DNA from: Agathobaculum desmolans ATCC 43058
GTDB taxonomy: Bacteria; Bacillota; Clostridia; Oscillospirales; Butyricicoccaceae
Direction of reading: 5' to 3'
Length of the DNA stretch: 64,000 nucleotides
Assembly (NCBI RefSeq): GCF_000701665.1
Contig: NZ_JNJN01000006.1
Location: 1-64,000, forward strand
Shown here piece after piece: positions 17,591 through 25,282 of the stretch; position 1 is the first letter of the stretch; the number at the start of each line of letters is the position of its first letter. Below the pieces are notes generated by a model, which worked only from the letters and a program-made list of their open reading frames with translations, was not told the DNA's origin and searched no databases. Made by a program: the position numbers and the translations under genes.

Positions 17591-18127
17591 TCAGCACTTG
17601 AGCGCCTCATCCTCGATATGTGCCGTGATGCGGTTATAAAAATCCTGCTTCTGCTGCGCATCTGCAAATGCGGAAAAGGGTACAATGATCGCAGAAAATT
17701 CATCAAAGAAAATATAATAATGGCCTGCGTCCGTAGCCGTGCGCTGCACGCCCTCGTACTGATAAACCATATCTTCGTTTTCGCCCTTCAGCTCAAACTC
17801 TTCTTCGCGCAATATGAGCGTTTTCGGCCCGCAAAGCTGCTTATTGTTTGCATTGCGCAAAATCCGTTCCGTGTTTTTTACCACCTTACGTTTCATGTAC
17901 CACGGCGTTCCGAAAAAGCACACGGCTGCCAACGCCAGATATACCGCAGCCGACCATATGTTCAGTCCCTTTACCCAATACATCAGCGCGGTACCGCCCA
18001 GTATCACGATTGCCGCAGTGGCGATCCGCGTGATCAGGATGCTGCGCTGCACCACGGCGTTGTTGGTATAGTAATTCAAATTAAAATCAATATAATCCTG
18101 TTTGGTAATGTCGTAATGTAATTCCAT
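17591..18127 (-). CDS. YcxB-like membrane protein
   Basis: A 178-residue protein with two adjacent membrane helices (about 28-48 and 53-72), a basic tail after them, and a beta-rich C-terminal region (about 100-165) with the VYQYEGVQRTATDAGHYYIFFDEFSAIIVP pattern seen in YcxB-like proteins. Function unknown. The frame is open further upstream, but GGAGG ten bases before ATG 18127 fixes the start. Confidence 0.7.
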   Translation of the reverse strand: MELHYDITKQDYIDFNLNYYTNNAVVQRSILITRIATAAIVILGGTALMYWVKGLNIWSAAVYLALAAVCFFGTPWYMKRKVVKNTERILRNANNKQLCGPKTLILREEEFELKGENEDMVYQYEGVQRTATDAGHYYIFFDEFSAIIVPFSAFADAQQKQDFYNRITAHIEDEALKC

Positions 18128-18269
18128 GGCAAGTCCCCCTCCAGACGATATGCTCCTATTGTAGCGGAAAGCGACTGCAAAAGCAAGCGTATTCTCTCCG
18201 GCGGCAGCATATCCCGCTTGACAGACGAAACGCTGCACGATAGTATAAGGTAAAAAGGAGGCTTGATCC

Positions 18270-18899
18270 GTGGCACATCGTTTCCGCACCCTGTTTCTCT
18301 GTGTTTCCGCCGCGCTTTATGCCACCTTCCTCCTGTTGGATCTGACAGGCGCTGCGGACAGCACGCCGGTCAAATTTGCTGCGATCCTACTGTGCTTTTT
18401 CTCTTCCCTGCTCTGCCTGCAAACAGCGGACGGACGCTTAACAGCAGCCGCGCTTGCCGGAGCGGTCTGCGCGGATTGGTTTTTGCTTCTGCCGGGGCAC
18501 AGCTACCCGGTCGGGGTGCTGTTGTTTTGCGTCGTACAGGCGGCTTATGCGCTGCGGCTCTGCCACATACAGGGAAAGCAGTTCCGCCCCGCACTGCCGC
18601 TCCGGCTGCTCCCACTGCTTTTGTTTGCACTGCCGCTGCCCAAACTGGCTGCCCTCTCGCTGTTTTACTTTGCCAACCTGGCCGCCAATGTCCGGGAAGC
18701 CCTGCGCGCAGCGGCACACAGTGGTGCCGCACGTCTGTTTGCCGTGGGATTGCTTCTGCTAATGTGCTGCGATCTGTGTGTCGGCGCCGTTCAGCTGGGG
18801 CTGCTGACCGGCTTTACCGGCATCGGGATGTGGCTGTTTTATCTTCCCTCACAGGTATGTATTGTACTCTCTGCTGAACCGAAAGGAAAAAACTTATGA
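18270..18899 (+). CDS. YhhN-family membrane protein (putative lysoplasmalogenase)
   Basis: A 209-residue protein with about seven hydrophobic helices. The arrangement AGAVCADWFLLLP, then GVLLFCVVQAAYALRL, then LLLMCCDLCVG near the end resembles the YhhN/TMEM86 family, where two conserved aspartates lie in the membrane; the human and some bacterial members cleave the vinyl ether bond of lysoplasmalogens. The start is GTG 18270 with AAGGAGG upstream. Its stop overlaps the next start (ATGA), so the two are translated together. Confidence 0.7.
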   Translation: MAHRFRTLFLCVSAALYATFLLLDLTGAADSTPVKFAAILLCFFSSLLCLQTADGRLTAAALAGAVCADWFLLLPGHSYPVGVLLFCVVQAAYALRLCHIQGKQFRPALPLRLLPLLLFALPLPKLAALSLFYFANLAANVREALRAAAHSGAARLFAVGLLLLMCCDLCVGAVQLGLLTGFTGIGMWLFYLPSQVCIVLSAEPKGKNL

Positions 18900-19564
18900 A
18901 AACAGCAAAATGGCTGTCCGTTCTTCTTGCTGTAACGCTGGCAGTATTCTTTCTCTCCGCATCTATTGCCGTGCCGATCCTGTTCCGTCCGTACTACGAA
19001 GCACAAATCGATGCGCTCGGTCTGGTATCCCAAACCGGATGGGATGCCGCAACGATCCGGGAAGCATATCACGATGTGATGGATTTTCTGGTATGGGGTA
19101 CCCCCTTTGATACCGGCACGCTGCAATGGTCAGCCAGCGGCCGAGCGCACTTTGCCGACTGCCAGCGCCTGTTCCGCCTCAACTTTATGCTGCTCGGGGT
19201 CTCTGCCCTTCTGCTGCTCCTGTTTGGATGGCTGCACCGCAAACGGCATATCCGGTTTCCCCGTCTGCTGGGCCGCAGTCCCGCTTTTTGGACGGCAGCC
19301 GGTATGTGCATCCTGCTGCTTGCAGCAGCCGCTTGGGCTGCCATCGACTTTGACAGCCTGTTCCGCACCTTCCATCAGGCGTTCTTCCCCGGAGAAACCA
19401 ACTGGCTGTTCGACCCCCAAACTGATGAGATCATTTTGATTCTGCCTGAGGCTTTCTGGATACGCACCGGTGCGCTTGTCATCATTCTGTCCCTTGGCGG
19501 CGCAGTTCTGACCGCTGCTGTGGCCGAATATTTGCACCGCCGCCCTGCAGCTTCCACCTCATAA
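18896..19564 (+). CDS. Lit-like integral membrane protein (TIGR01906/DUF1461)
   Basis: A 222-residue protein with an N-terminal helix (about 5-28), three further helices (about 97-115, 130-150, 185-205) and two marks of the family: a His in GRAHFADCQRLF (about residue 83) and FHQAFFPGETNWLFDP (about 159-174). In Enterococcus and Bacillus Lit enzymes of this family, two such histidines transfer an acyl chain from the lipid to the N-terminus of lipoproteins, giving the lyso form. The exact activity here is inferred. Confidence 0.75.
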   Translation: MKTAKWLSVLLAVTLAVFFLSASIAVPILFRPYYEAQIDALGLVSQTGWDAATIREAYHDVMDFLVWGTPFDTGTLQWSASGRAHFADCQRLFRLNFMLLGVSALLLLLFGWLHRKRHIRFPRLLGRSPAFWTAAGMCILLLAAAAWAAIDFDSLFRTFHQAFFPGETNWLFDPQTDEIILILPEAFWIRTGALVIILSLGGAVLTAAVAEYLHRRPAASTS

Positions 19565-19566
19565 CT

Positions 19567-19604
19567 AAAACGCAAAGCGAACCATCGGCCGCTTTGCGTT
19601 TTTT
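19567..19604 (+). terminator. Terminator after the YhhN/Lit-like pair
   Basis: AAAACGCAAAGC/GCTTTGCGTTTT followed by TTATT. It also lies just past the merR stop on the other strand, so it probably serves both. Confidence 0.8.
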
Positions 19605-19605
19605 A

Positions 19606-20043
19606 TTATCGGTGTGCATTCCAATACGCATCCCTGATCTCTTCCGGCAATGCGTCCGGAATTATTTTACGCAGGCGATCCTCGTTGCCGTCCCGGATCG
19701 CCTGCCCGTAATACCAGCATTTGAAGCGCAGCATATCCCATACACGGTTCATCCGTTCCAGTTCGGCCTCTACCTGCGCTTTTTGCCGGATAAACAGCTC
19801 CAGCCGATCTGCATACGTAGCGCTGCCCTGGCTGCACCACACCATGAACTGTTTGATCTCCCGAATCTCCAAACCGGATTTTTTCAGACATTCGATCACA
19901 CGCAGCGCCTCCAGCTCCTGCTCGCCAAAGCGGCGGATCCCTCCGCTGCGCTGCAAGTTCGGAAACAGCCCTTCCTTATCATAATACCGCAGCGTTGAAA
20001 CCGGAAGACCGACTTTTTCCGCCACCTGACCGATCGTATACAC
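19606..20043 (-). CDS. MerR-family transcriptional regulator
   Basis: A 145-residue activator: winged helix-turn-helix (residues 1-70, MYTIGQVAEKVGLPVSTLRYYDKEGL) and a coiled-coil dimerisation helix (about 75-115). The C-terminal part has a single Cys in each of two places (WCSQG, FKCWYYG) but no metal-binding cluster, so the inducer is unknown. This MerR type often controls adjacent flavodoxin or reductase genes, as here. It diverges from the flavodoxin pseudogene. Confidence 0.88.
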   Translation of the reverse strand: MYTIGQVAEKVGLPVSTLRYYDKEGLFPNLQRSGGIRRFGEQELEALRVIECLKKSGLEIREIKQFMVWCSQGSATYADRLELFIRQKAQVEAELERMNRVWDMLRFKCWYYGQAIRDGNEDRLRKIIPDALPEEIRDAYWNAHR

Positions 20044-20082
20044 ACCGCCTCATCCTTTTCTGAAAAAAATTCCGTTTTCCCC

Positions 20083-20110
20083 TTGACTTAAAGTTAACTT
20101 TAGGTATTAT
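20083..20110 (+). promoter_or_regulatory. MerR-type promoter with operator between -35 and -10
   Basis: TTGACT (20083-20088) is followed by the dyad ACTTAAAGTT/AACTTTAGGT (20086-20105, one mismatch) and TATTAT (20105-20110) or, at 19 bases, TATCAT. A dyad filling a long spacer is the hallmark of MerR-activated promoters. It faces the flavodoxin pseudogene and probably also governs merR. Confidence 0.75.
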
Positions 20111-20165
20111 CATCAATATAACAGAAAAAACACATACAGTCAATCTCAAAGAACGGAGGTTTACC

Positions 20166-20709
20166 ATGTCCAAAAAAGTTCTTGTTATCAGCACCAGTCT
20201 GCGTGCACACAGCAACTCCGAAGCGCTGGCAGATGCCTTTTTAAGCGGTGCACAAGCCGCCGGTCATCAGGCGGAAAAGGTTACGCTCCGCGGCAAAGCA
20301 ATTGCTTTCTGCACTGGCTGCCTTGCCTGCCAGCGCACGCAGCAATGCGTTATCCAAGATGATGCCAATGCGATCACGGAAAAGATGCGCTGTGCGGATG
20401 TGATCGCATTTGCCACCCCTATTTATTATTTTGAAATGTGCGGACAGATGAAAACCCTTCTTGACCGTGCCAACTCCCTTTATGTTTCCGACTACGCTTT
20501 CCGGGATATCTATACTGCTGACCGCTGCGGCAGAGGAAGATGACACCGTTCCGCAGCGTGCGGAAAGCGGTCTGTGCGGATGGATCGACTGCTTTGAAAA
20601 AGCTGCACTGGCCGGAACAGTTTTTGCCGGCGGCGTCAACAACGCCGGGGAAATCGACGGTCATCCTGCGCTGCAGTAGGCATATGCATGCGGCGCCAGC
20701 ATTAAATAA
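20166..20709 (+). pseudogene. Flavodoxin/NADPH-dependent FMN reductase-like gene, frameshifted and stopped
   Basis: The first 125-codon frame encodes a flavodoxin-like fold (KKVLVISTSLRAHSNSEALADAF, two cysteines in CTGCLACQ, ATPIYYFEMCGQMKTLLDR). Near 20514 an extra base moves the rest into the next frame, where LLTAAAEEDDTVPQRAESGL and FAGGVNNAGEIDGHPAL continue the family pattern. That frame then meets TAG at 20677, followed by AYACGASIK before TAA at 20707. Two lesions argue for a decayed gene rather than one sequencing error. Confidence 0.8.
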
Positions 20710-20721
20710 CGGGGGTTTTAC

Positions 20722-20883
20722 ATGGAAAAGATCATACAAACAGCCAGCCGCGACACGCTTGGCAATTTCGCACCCGCATTTGCCCATTTTAACGACGATA
20801 TTCTGTTCGGTGAAAACTGGAACAACACCGACCTTGACCGGAAAACACGCAGCCTGCTCACAGTAAGTACGCTCATGTCATAG
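20722..20883 (+). pseudogene. Truncated carboxymuconolactone decarboxylase-family gene
   Basis: A 53-residue frame starting MEKIIQTASRDTLGNF and containing FAPAFAHFNDDILFGENW and RSLLTVSTLM, the N-terminal half of CMD/AhpD-like proteins. It stops at TAG 20881 before the catalytic CxxC region that would follow, and nothing recognisable continues downstream. It is most likely a remnant in the MerR-controlled operon. Confidence 0.7.
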
Positions 20884-20932
20884 ACAGTATTACACTTATC
20901 AGCCGAGTACGGCAAACCGAGGAGTGATCCAC

Positions 20933-21928
20933 ATGATGAAAACCGAAAATCTGCATTTATCCGCAGAATGGGATAAAACCTTTCCCAAAAACGATCAAGT
21001 TGACCATCAGAAAATAACCTTTGTCAACCGCTACGGCATTACGCTGGCGGCCGACCTGTACACCCCGCGCGGCGCATCCGGCCCGCTGCCCGCCATCGCC
21101 GTCAGCGGACCGTTTGGCGCAGTAAAAGAACAATCCTCCGGTTTGTACGCGCAGACGCTCGCCGGATATGGCTTTGTGACCCTCGCCTTTGATCCTTCCT
21201 TCACCGGCGAAAGCGGCGGCACGCCGCGCTATGTTGCTTCTCCGGATATCAATACCGAAGATTTTCTGGCGGCGGTAGACTATCTTTCTACCATAGAAAA
21301 CAGCGATCCCCAGCGGATCGATATTCTCGGCATCTGCGGCTGGGGCGGTATGGCACTGAATGCGGCAGCGCTCGATCCCCGCATCAAGGCTGCCGTTACC
21401 TCGACCATGTACGATATGGCACGGGTCAATGCCAACGGCTATTTTAATGATGAAAACAGTGCCGAAGCACGGTATGCGAAAAAAGCAGCGCTCAGTGCGC
21501 AGCGTTCCGCGGATTACCGCAGCGGCACCTATGCTGCCGCCGGCGGTGTTGTCGATCCGCTGCCGGAGGATGCACCCTTTTTCGTCCGGGACTATTATGC
21601 CTACTACAAAACCACACGCGGTTACCATCCCCGCTCGCTCAATTCCAACCAAGGGTGGAACGTAACCGGCTGTCAGTCCTTCCTCAATCAGCCCATCCTG
21701 CATTACAGCAGCGAGATCCGCAGCGCGGTGCTGATGATTCACGGTGAAAAAGCGCATTCATGCTATTTCAGCCGGGATGCCTATGCTGCTATGATCCGCG
21801 ATAACCCGTATGCCGACAACAAGGAGCTTCTGCTGCTCCCCCATGCCGTACATACGGATTTGTACGACCGGATCGATATCATCCCCTTTGACAAGATCGC
21901 TGCCTTTTTCCGCACTTATCTGCGATGA
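20933..21928 (+). CDS. Alpha/beta hydrolase with Cys nucleophile (dienelactone hydrolase-like)
   Basis: A 331-residue cytosolic hydrolase. The nucleophile elbow is GICGWGG (about residue 138), Cys instead of the usual Ser, and the catalytic His is in LLPHAVHTDLYD (about 306-310). The core strand LPAIAVSGPFGAVKEQ and the FDPSFTGESGG turn fit the family. The frame is open to GTG 20924, but GAGGAG eight bases before ATG 20933 selects that start. It is the only intact gene left downstream of the MerR-type promoter. Substrate unknown. Confidence 0.82.
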   Translation: MMKTENLHLSAEWDKTFPKNDQVDHQKITFVNRYGITLAADLYTPRGASGPLPAIAVSGPFGAVKEQSSGLYAQTLAGYGFVTLAFDPSFTGESGGTPRYVASPDINTEDFLAAVDYLSTIENSDPQRIDILGICGWGGMALNAAALDPRIKAAVTSTMYDMARVNANGYFNDENSAEARYAKKAALSAQRSADYRSGTYAAAGGVVDPLPEDAPFFVRDYYAYYKTTRGYHPRSLNSNQGWNVTGCQSFLNQPILHYSSEIRSAVLMIHGEKAHSCYFSRDAYAAMIRDNPYADNKELLLLPHAVHTDLYDRIDIIPFDKIAAFFRTYLR

Positions 21929-22007
21929 CCCATTCACCGCTGCATAGCCGCAGCTGATGAAACACGCCCTTTGTAAGGGTGGCAATGTATACACTTCTGT
22001 ACACTGC

Positions 22008-22190
22008 TTGGAGACTTTCGAAAGACTTCATTTTCCCGATAATCTGTGTTTGGATTACACGGGTCGCAGACAAGAAATCTTCCCAATACGAAAACTTTTT
22101 CTTTTTAAGCACAAAAGCTGAGGTACACGCCTTCAGCTTTTGTGCTTTTACCATGCCAATGCTGTTTTATGCGCGCTGCGGCGCTTCAAA
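22008..22190. repeat. Multi-hairpin intergenic repeat, copy 2 (degenerate)
   Basis: Follows the order of the copy at 57182: a decayed GAAAGACTTCATTTTCCCGA hairpin (about 22019-22040), TGTGTTTGGATTACACG, an ACTTTTTCTTTTT tract, a strong stem AAGCACAAAAGCTGAGG/CCTTCAGCTTTTGTGCTT (22107-22147), and a tail AATGCTGTTTTATGCGCGCTGC (22157-22178). The tail is nearly identical to that at 57356-57377 while the strong stem is different, so the stem appears exchangeable. Confidence 0.6.
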
Positions 22191-22241
22191 AAGCACCGCC
22201 AGCCGATAAGCCCCCTCCACTGTCTGCTTCACGCTTTCTTT

Positions 22242-23276
22242 TTACCAGATTCCCAGCACATGCTGCATCCCCAAGGTTACCGCAGTAATGCCTACCCAGC
22301 ACGCAAAACCCATTGCCAGCGGCTTTCCGCCGGTCTTGATCAAGTGAACAATATTGGTGTTCAACCCTACAGCGCTCATTGCCAGCACGATAAAAAATTT
22401 GCTGAGTACCTTAAAAGGGGCAAACACCGCTGCATCCATGCCCATGTGCAGCGCTGCCGTTGTGATCACAGACGCCGCGACAAAATACAGAATAAACATC
22501 GGAAAGACCTGCCGCAGACGGAACGAAGCCCCGGTCCGTACTTCCGCCGTGCGGGCGCGGCGCAGCGCCAACACCAGCGTGATCGGAATGATCGCCAGCG
22601 TGCGGGTCAGCTTTACCGTTACGGCTTTATCCAGCGTAGCCGAGCCAAGCCCGTACAGCGAATCCCACGTAGCGGCTGCCGCGGTGACCGAGGATGTATC
22701 GTTTACCGCAGTACCCGCAAAAATGCCGAATGCTTCTCCGCTCGTCTGGGAAAATCCCAGTATGCCGCCCAGCGCCGGAAACAACAACGCCGCCAACATA
22801 TTATAAAAGAAGATCACCGAGATCGCCTGTGCGACATCATCATCCTCTGCATCGATTACCGGCGCAGTCGCTGCAATGGCCGAACCGCCGCAAATGGAGG
22901 ACCCCACACCGACCAGTGCTGCAACATTACCCGGCACACGCATCACACGATGCAGGACATAGGCAATGACCAGCGAAGTCGTGATCGTGCTCACAATGAT
23001 CGGCAGTGACTGTCTACCGGTTTCCAGCACGACGTTCAGATCCATACCGAATCCAAGCAGCACAACCGCATATTGCAAAACTTTTTTCGATACAAGCGTA
23101 ATGCCGCTTTGCAGCCCGCTTTTATCCTTGAGAAACAGCGTCATTGCCATGCCGGCCACAATGCCGAATACCGGTCCGCCGATCACCGGAAACCGCTGCC
23201 CCAGCAGCCAGCTCGGCACAGCAATCAGCAGACACAGCAGCCCCCCTCGTGCATACTTCTGTATCCAATCCATCAT
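22242..23276 (-). CDS. YeiH-family putative sulfate/sulfite exporter (UPF0324)
   Basis: A 344-residue protein with about ten membrane helices and the family blocks [35 protein letters not shown] and [14 protein letters not shown]. Members are predicted to export oxidised sulfur compounds; direct proof is limited. The open frame extends upstream, but GGAGG before ATG 23276 and the loss of overlap with the reductase-like gene fix the start. It lies 20 bases after the TrxB-like gene, in one operon. Confidence 0.85.
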   Translation of the reverse strand: MMDWIQKYARGGLLCLLIAVPSWLLGQRFPVIGGPVFGIVAGMAMTLFLKDKSGLQSGITLVSKKVLQYAVVLLGFGMDLNVVLETGRQSLPIIVSTITTSLVIAYVLHRVMRVPGNVAALVGVGSSICGGSAIAATAPVIDAEDDDVAQAISVIFFYNMLAALLFPALGGILGFSQTSGEAFGIFAGTAVNDTSSVTAAAATWDSLYGLGSATLDKAVTVKLTRTLAIIPITLVLALRRARTAEVRTGASFRLRQVFPMFILYFVAASVITTAALHMGMDAAVFAPFKVLSKFFIVLAMSAVGLNTNIVHLIKTGGKPLAMGFACWVGITAVTLGMQHVLGIW

Positions 23277-23296
23277 ATCCCTTATATCCTCCGCAC

Positions 23297-24190
23297 TCAG
23301 CCCTGCGCCGCGTGAATCCCGGCTGCGGCACCATCTGCCACCGCCGTTGCTACCTGACGCACCGCTTTCACACAAATATCGCCTGCCGCATACACCCCCG
23401 GAATCTCAGTCTGCATATTGCTGTCCACCGGAATATACCCGTTTTCGAGATGCAGTTCCGGATACAAAGCCGTATTCGGTACCGAGCCGGCATACACAAA
23501 CACACCGCAGCCGGCATCCTCGATCACTTCTATTGCCCCATCCTGCTCCCGGCGCAGCTCGATTTTTTCGATTTGCTGCGTGCCGTAAACGCCGTGCAGA
23601 CGCATACCTGTTTTTACAACAATATTCGGCGTGTGTGCCACGCGCACACGAAATTCCGCCACGCAGCCAAGCTGATCCTCAAAATGGATGATCGTCAGCG
23701 TTTTGGCAAACTGCGCTAAATACAACGCTTCTTTTACCGCGCCATCTGCACCGCCGACCACATAGATATTCTTCCCGTCAAACTGCGGCCCATTCTCGGC
23801 AGCACGGCGGCACAGCAATGCCGGATTCCCTTCTATTGCAGGCGTGCGCGGGGTGGTTCCGTTTGCCAGAATCACCTTTGCTGCCTGATACACGGCGCGC
23901 TCTGTCTCCACGGTTTTCACATCACCCCGCAGGCACACCCTGCGCACGGTTTCATATGCGACCGGCACCCCTGCGCTCTGTGCCTGCTGCTGCATCCGCA
24001 TAGCGAAGCTGCGTCCCGTCTCCCCCGGTACGATGCCGGTATAATGGGTCACGCTCGACACCGTGCCGATCAAACCGCCAACCCGGTTTTGCTCCAACAC
24101 GAGTACACGCTTTCCTCTGCTTACCGCATAAATCCCCGCGCTGATCCCGGCCGGGCCCGCACCAATGATCACAATGTCATACTGTTCCAT
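23297..24190 (-). CDS. Thioredoxin reductase-like FAD/NAD(P) oxidoreductase lacking the CxxC
   Basis: A 297-residue two-Rossmann flavoprotein: FAD motif [13 protein letters not shown] (about 10-22), NAD(P)-binding [13 protein letters not shown] (about 143-155) and the C-terminal FAD motif [10 protein letters not shown]. In thioredoxin reductase the NAD(P) domain is preceded by CATC; here the aligned place reads [10 protein letters not shown], one cysteine only, so ordinary dithiol transfer is not possible. It forms an operon with yeiH and diverges from a LysR regulator. Role unknown; ferredoxin-NADP reductase-like chemistry is an alternative. Confidence 0.8.
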   Translation of the reverse strand: MEQYDIVIIGAGPAGISAGIYAVSRGKRVLVLEQNRVGGLIGTVSSVTHYTGIVPGETGRSFAMRMQQQAQSAGVPVAYETVRRVCLRGDVKTVETERAVYQAAKVILANGTTPRTPAIEGNPALLCRRAAENGPQFDGKNIYVVGGADGAVKEALYLAQFAKTLTIIHFEDQLGCVAEFRVRVAHTPNIVVKTGMRLHGVYGTQQIEKIELRREQDGAIEVIEDAGCGVFVYAGSVPNTALYPELHLENGYIPVDSNMQTEIPGVYAAGDICVKAVRQVATAVADGAAAGIHAAQG

Positions 24191-24251
24191 TTGTAAACCG
24201 CCTTTCCTGTTCTTCCTTTGTTTTTCTCTGATTGCATTATAACAGGGATTT

Positions 24252-24284
24252 ATGATAAAATAAAATTATCTTACTTTATTATCT
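24252..24284. promoter_or_regulatory. Candidate LysR-binding site in the divergent promoter region
   Basis: The AT-rich gap between the TrxB-like gene and lysR contains GATAAAATAA and TTTATTATC in opposite orientation, a loose dyad of the ATAA-N-TTAT kind used by LysR regulators. Several overlapping pairings are possible in such AT-rich DNA. Confidence 0.3.
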
Positions 24285-24315
24285 GATTATATATTTTTAT
24301 CAACGGAGGAACGCT

Positions 24316-25167
24316 GTGGACATCAAATTGCAAACCTTTCTCACCCTGTGCGATACCATGAATTACCATGCCGCCGCCGATCTTCTGCATCTGACCCAAC
24401 CGGCTGTCACGAGGCAGATACAAGCGTTGGAGGCGGAATACCGAACGCACCTGTTCCGATACTGCGGCCGGCAGCTTTCCCTGACGGAAGCCGGGTGCAC
24501 GTTGGAGCAGTATGCACGCTCCATCCAATATAACTACGAAACACTCCGGCAGGCCATGAGCCATGCGAAGCGGCATCACCTGCGGATCGGCGCCACCAAA
24601 ACCATCGGTGAATATGTGCTGCCCGACGCGGTTCTCCACTTTGCAGCTAATCCGCAGCATGAGATGACCCTGATTGTGGACAATACTGCACACCTGCTGC
24701 ATCTGCTGGATCGTAATGAACTGGATTTTCTTGTGCTGGAAGGCGTGTTTGACAAACAGCGCTACGGGTGGATGCCGTTCCGATCCGAACCGTTTATCGG
24801 CATCTGCGCTCCGGAACACCCATTTGCCGGACAGGAAGTGCCGCTGCAGGAGGTATTGCAGGAATCGCTGATCGTGCGCGAACCCGGCTCGGGCACGCGG
24901 GATATTCTGGAGCGCCAGCTGCATTTATGCGGTTACCAGACCACAGCGTTCCGGCGGGTACTGACCATCAGCAGCTTTCCCCTCATCCGCCGTTTAATCG
25001 CGGCGCAACATGGGATCAGTTTTTTATATCAAGCGGTTGTAGATGCCGACCCCACGTTTGCCCACTTTACCGCTTCCCCACTGACCGGCACACACGAGTT
25101 TCATATCGTTTATCTGCCACAGACCAAAGCATCCCAGTATGCCGAAGAATTTTTCAGCTATCCCTAA
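24316..25167 (+). CDS. LysR-family transcriptional regulator
   Basis: A 283-residue regulator with an N-terminal helix-turn-helix (residues 1-60, LQTFLTLCDTMNYHAAADLLHLTQPAVTRQIQALE) and a periplasmic-binding-like effector domain (about 90-280). The start is GTG 24316 with GGAGG six bases upstream. It diverges from the TrxB-like/yeiH operon, which it probably controls; a sulfur-compound or cysteine-related effector would fit but is not shown. Confidence 0.9.
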   Translation: MDIKLQTFLTLCDTMNYHAAADLLHLTQPAVTRQIQALEAEYRTHLFRYCGRQLSLTEAGCTLEQYARSIQYNYETLRQAMSHAKRHHLRIGATKTIGEYVLPDAVLHFAANPQHEMTLIVDNTAHLLHLLDRNELDFLVLEGVFDKQRYGWMPFRSEPFIGICAPEHPFAGQEVPLQEVLQESLIVREPGSGTRDILERQLHLCGYQTTAFRRVLTISSFPLIRRLIAAQHGISFLYQAVVDADPTFAHFTASPLTGTHEFHIVYLPQTKASQYAEEFFSYP

Positions 25168-25222
25168 AGGCAGTCGTTCCGCTTTCCATCCGTATTTTTG
25201 TTGATTGGATGACGACGCTGTC

Positions 25223-25251
25223 TTGCAGAAAAATTCGGATTATGATAGTAT
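25223..25251 (+). promoter_or_regulatory. Promoter of the guaA-like gene
   Basis: TTGCAG (25223-25228), 17-base spacer, TAGTAT (25246-25251), 32 bases before the start codon. No purine riboswitch is visible in this short leader. Confidence 0.55.
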
Positions 25252-25282
25252 AAAAGATACAAACAAATTAGGAGGCACTGCA

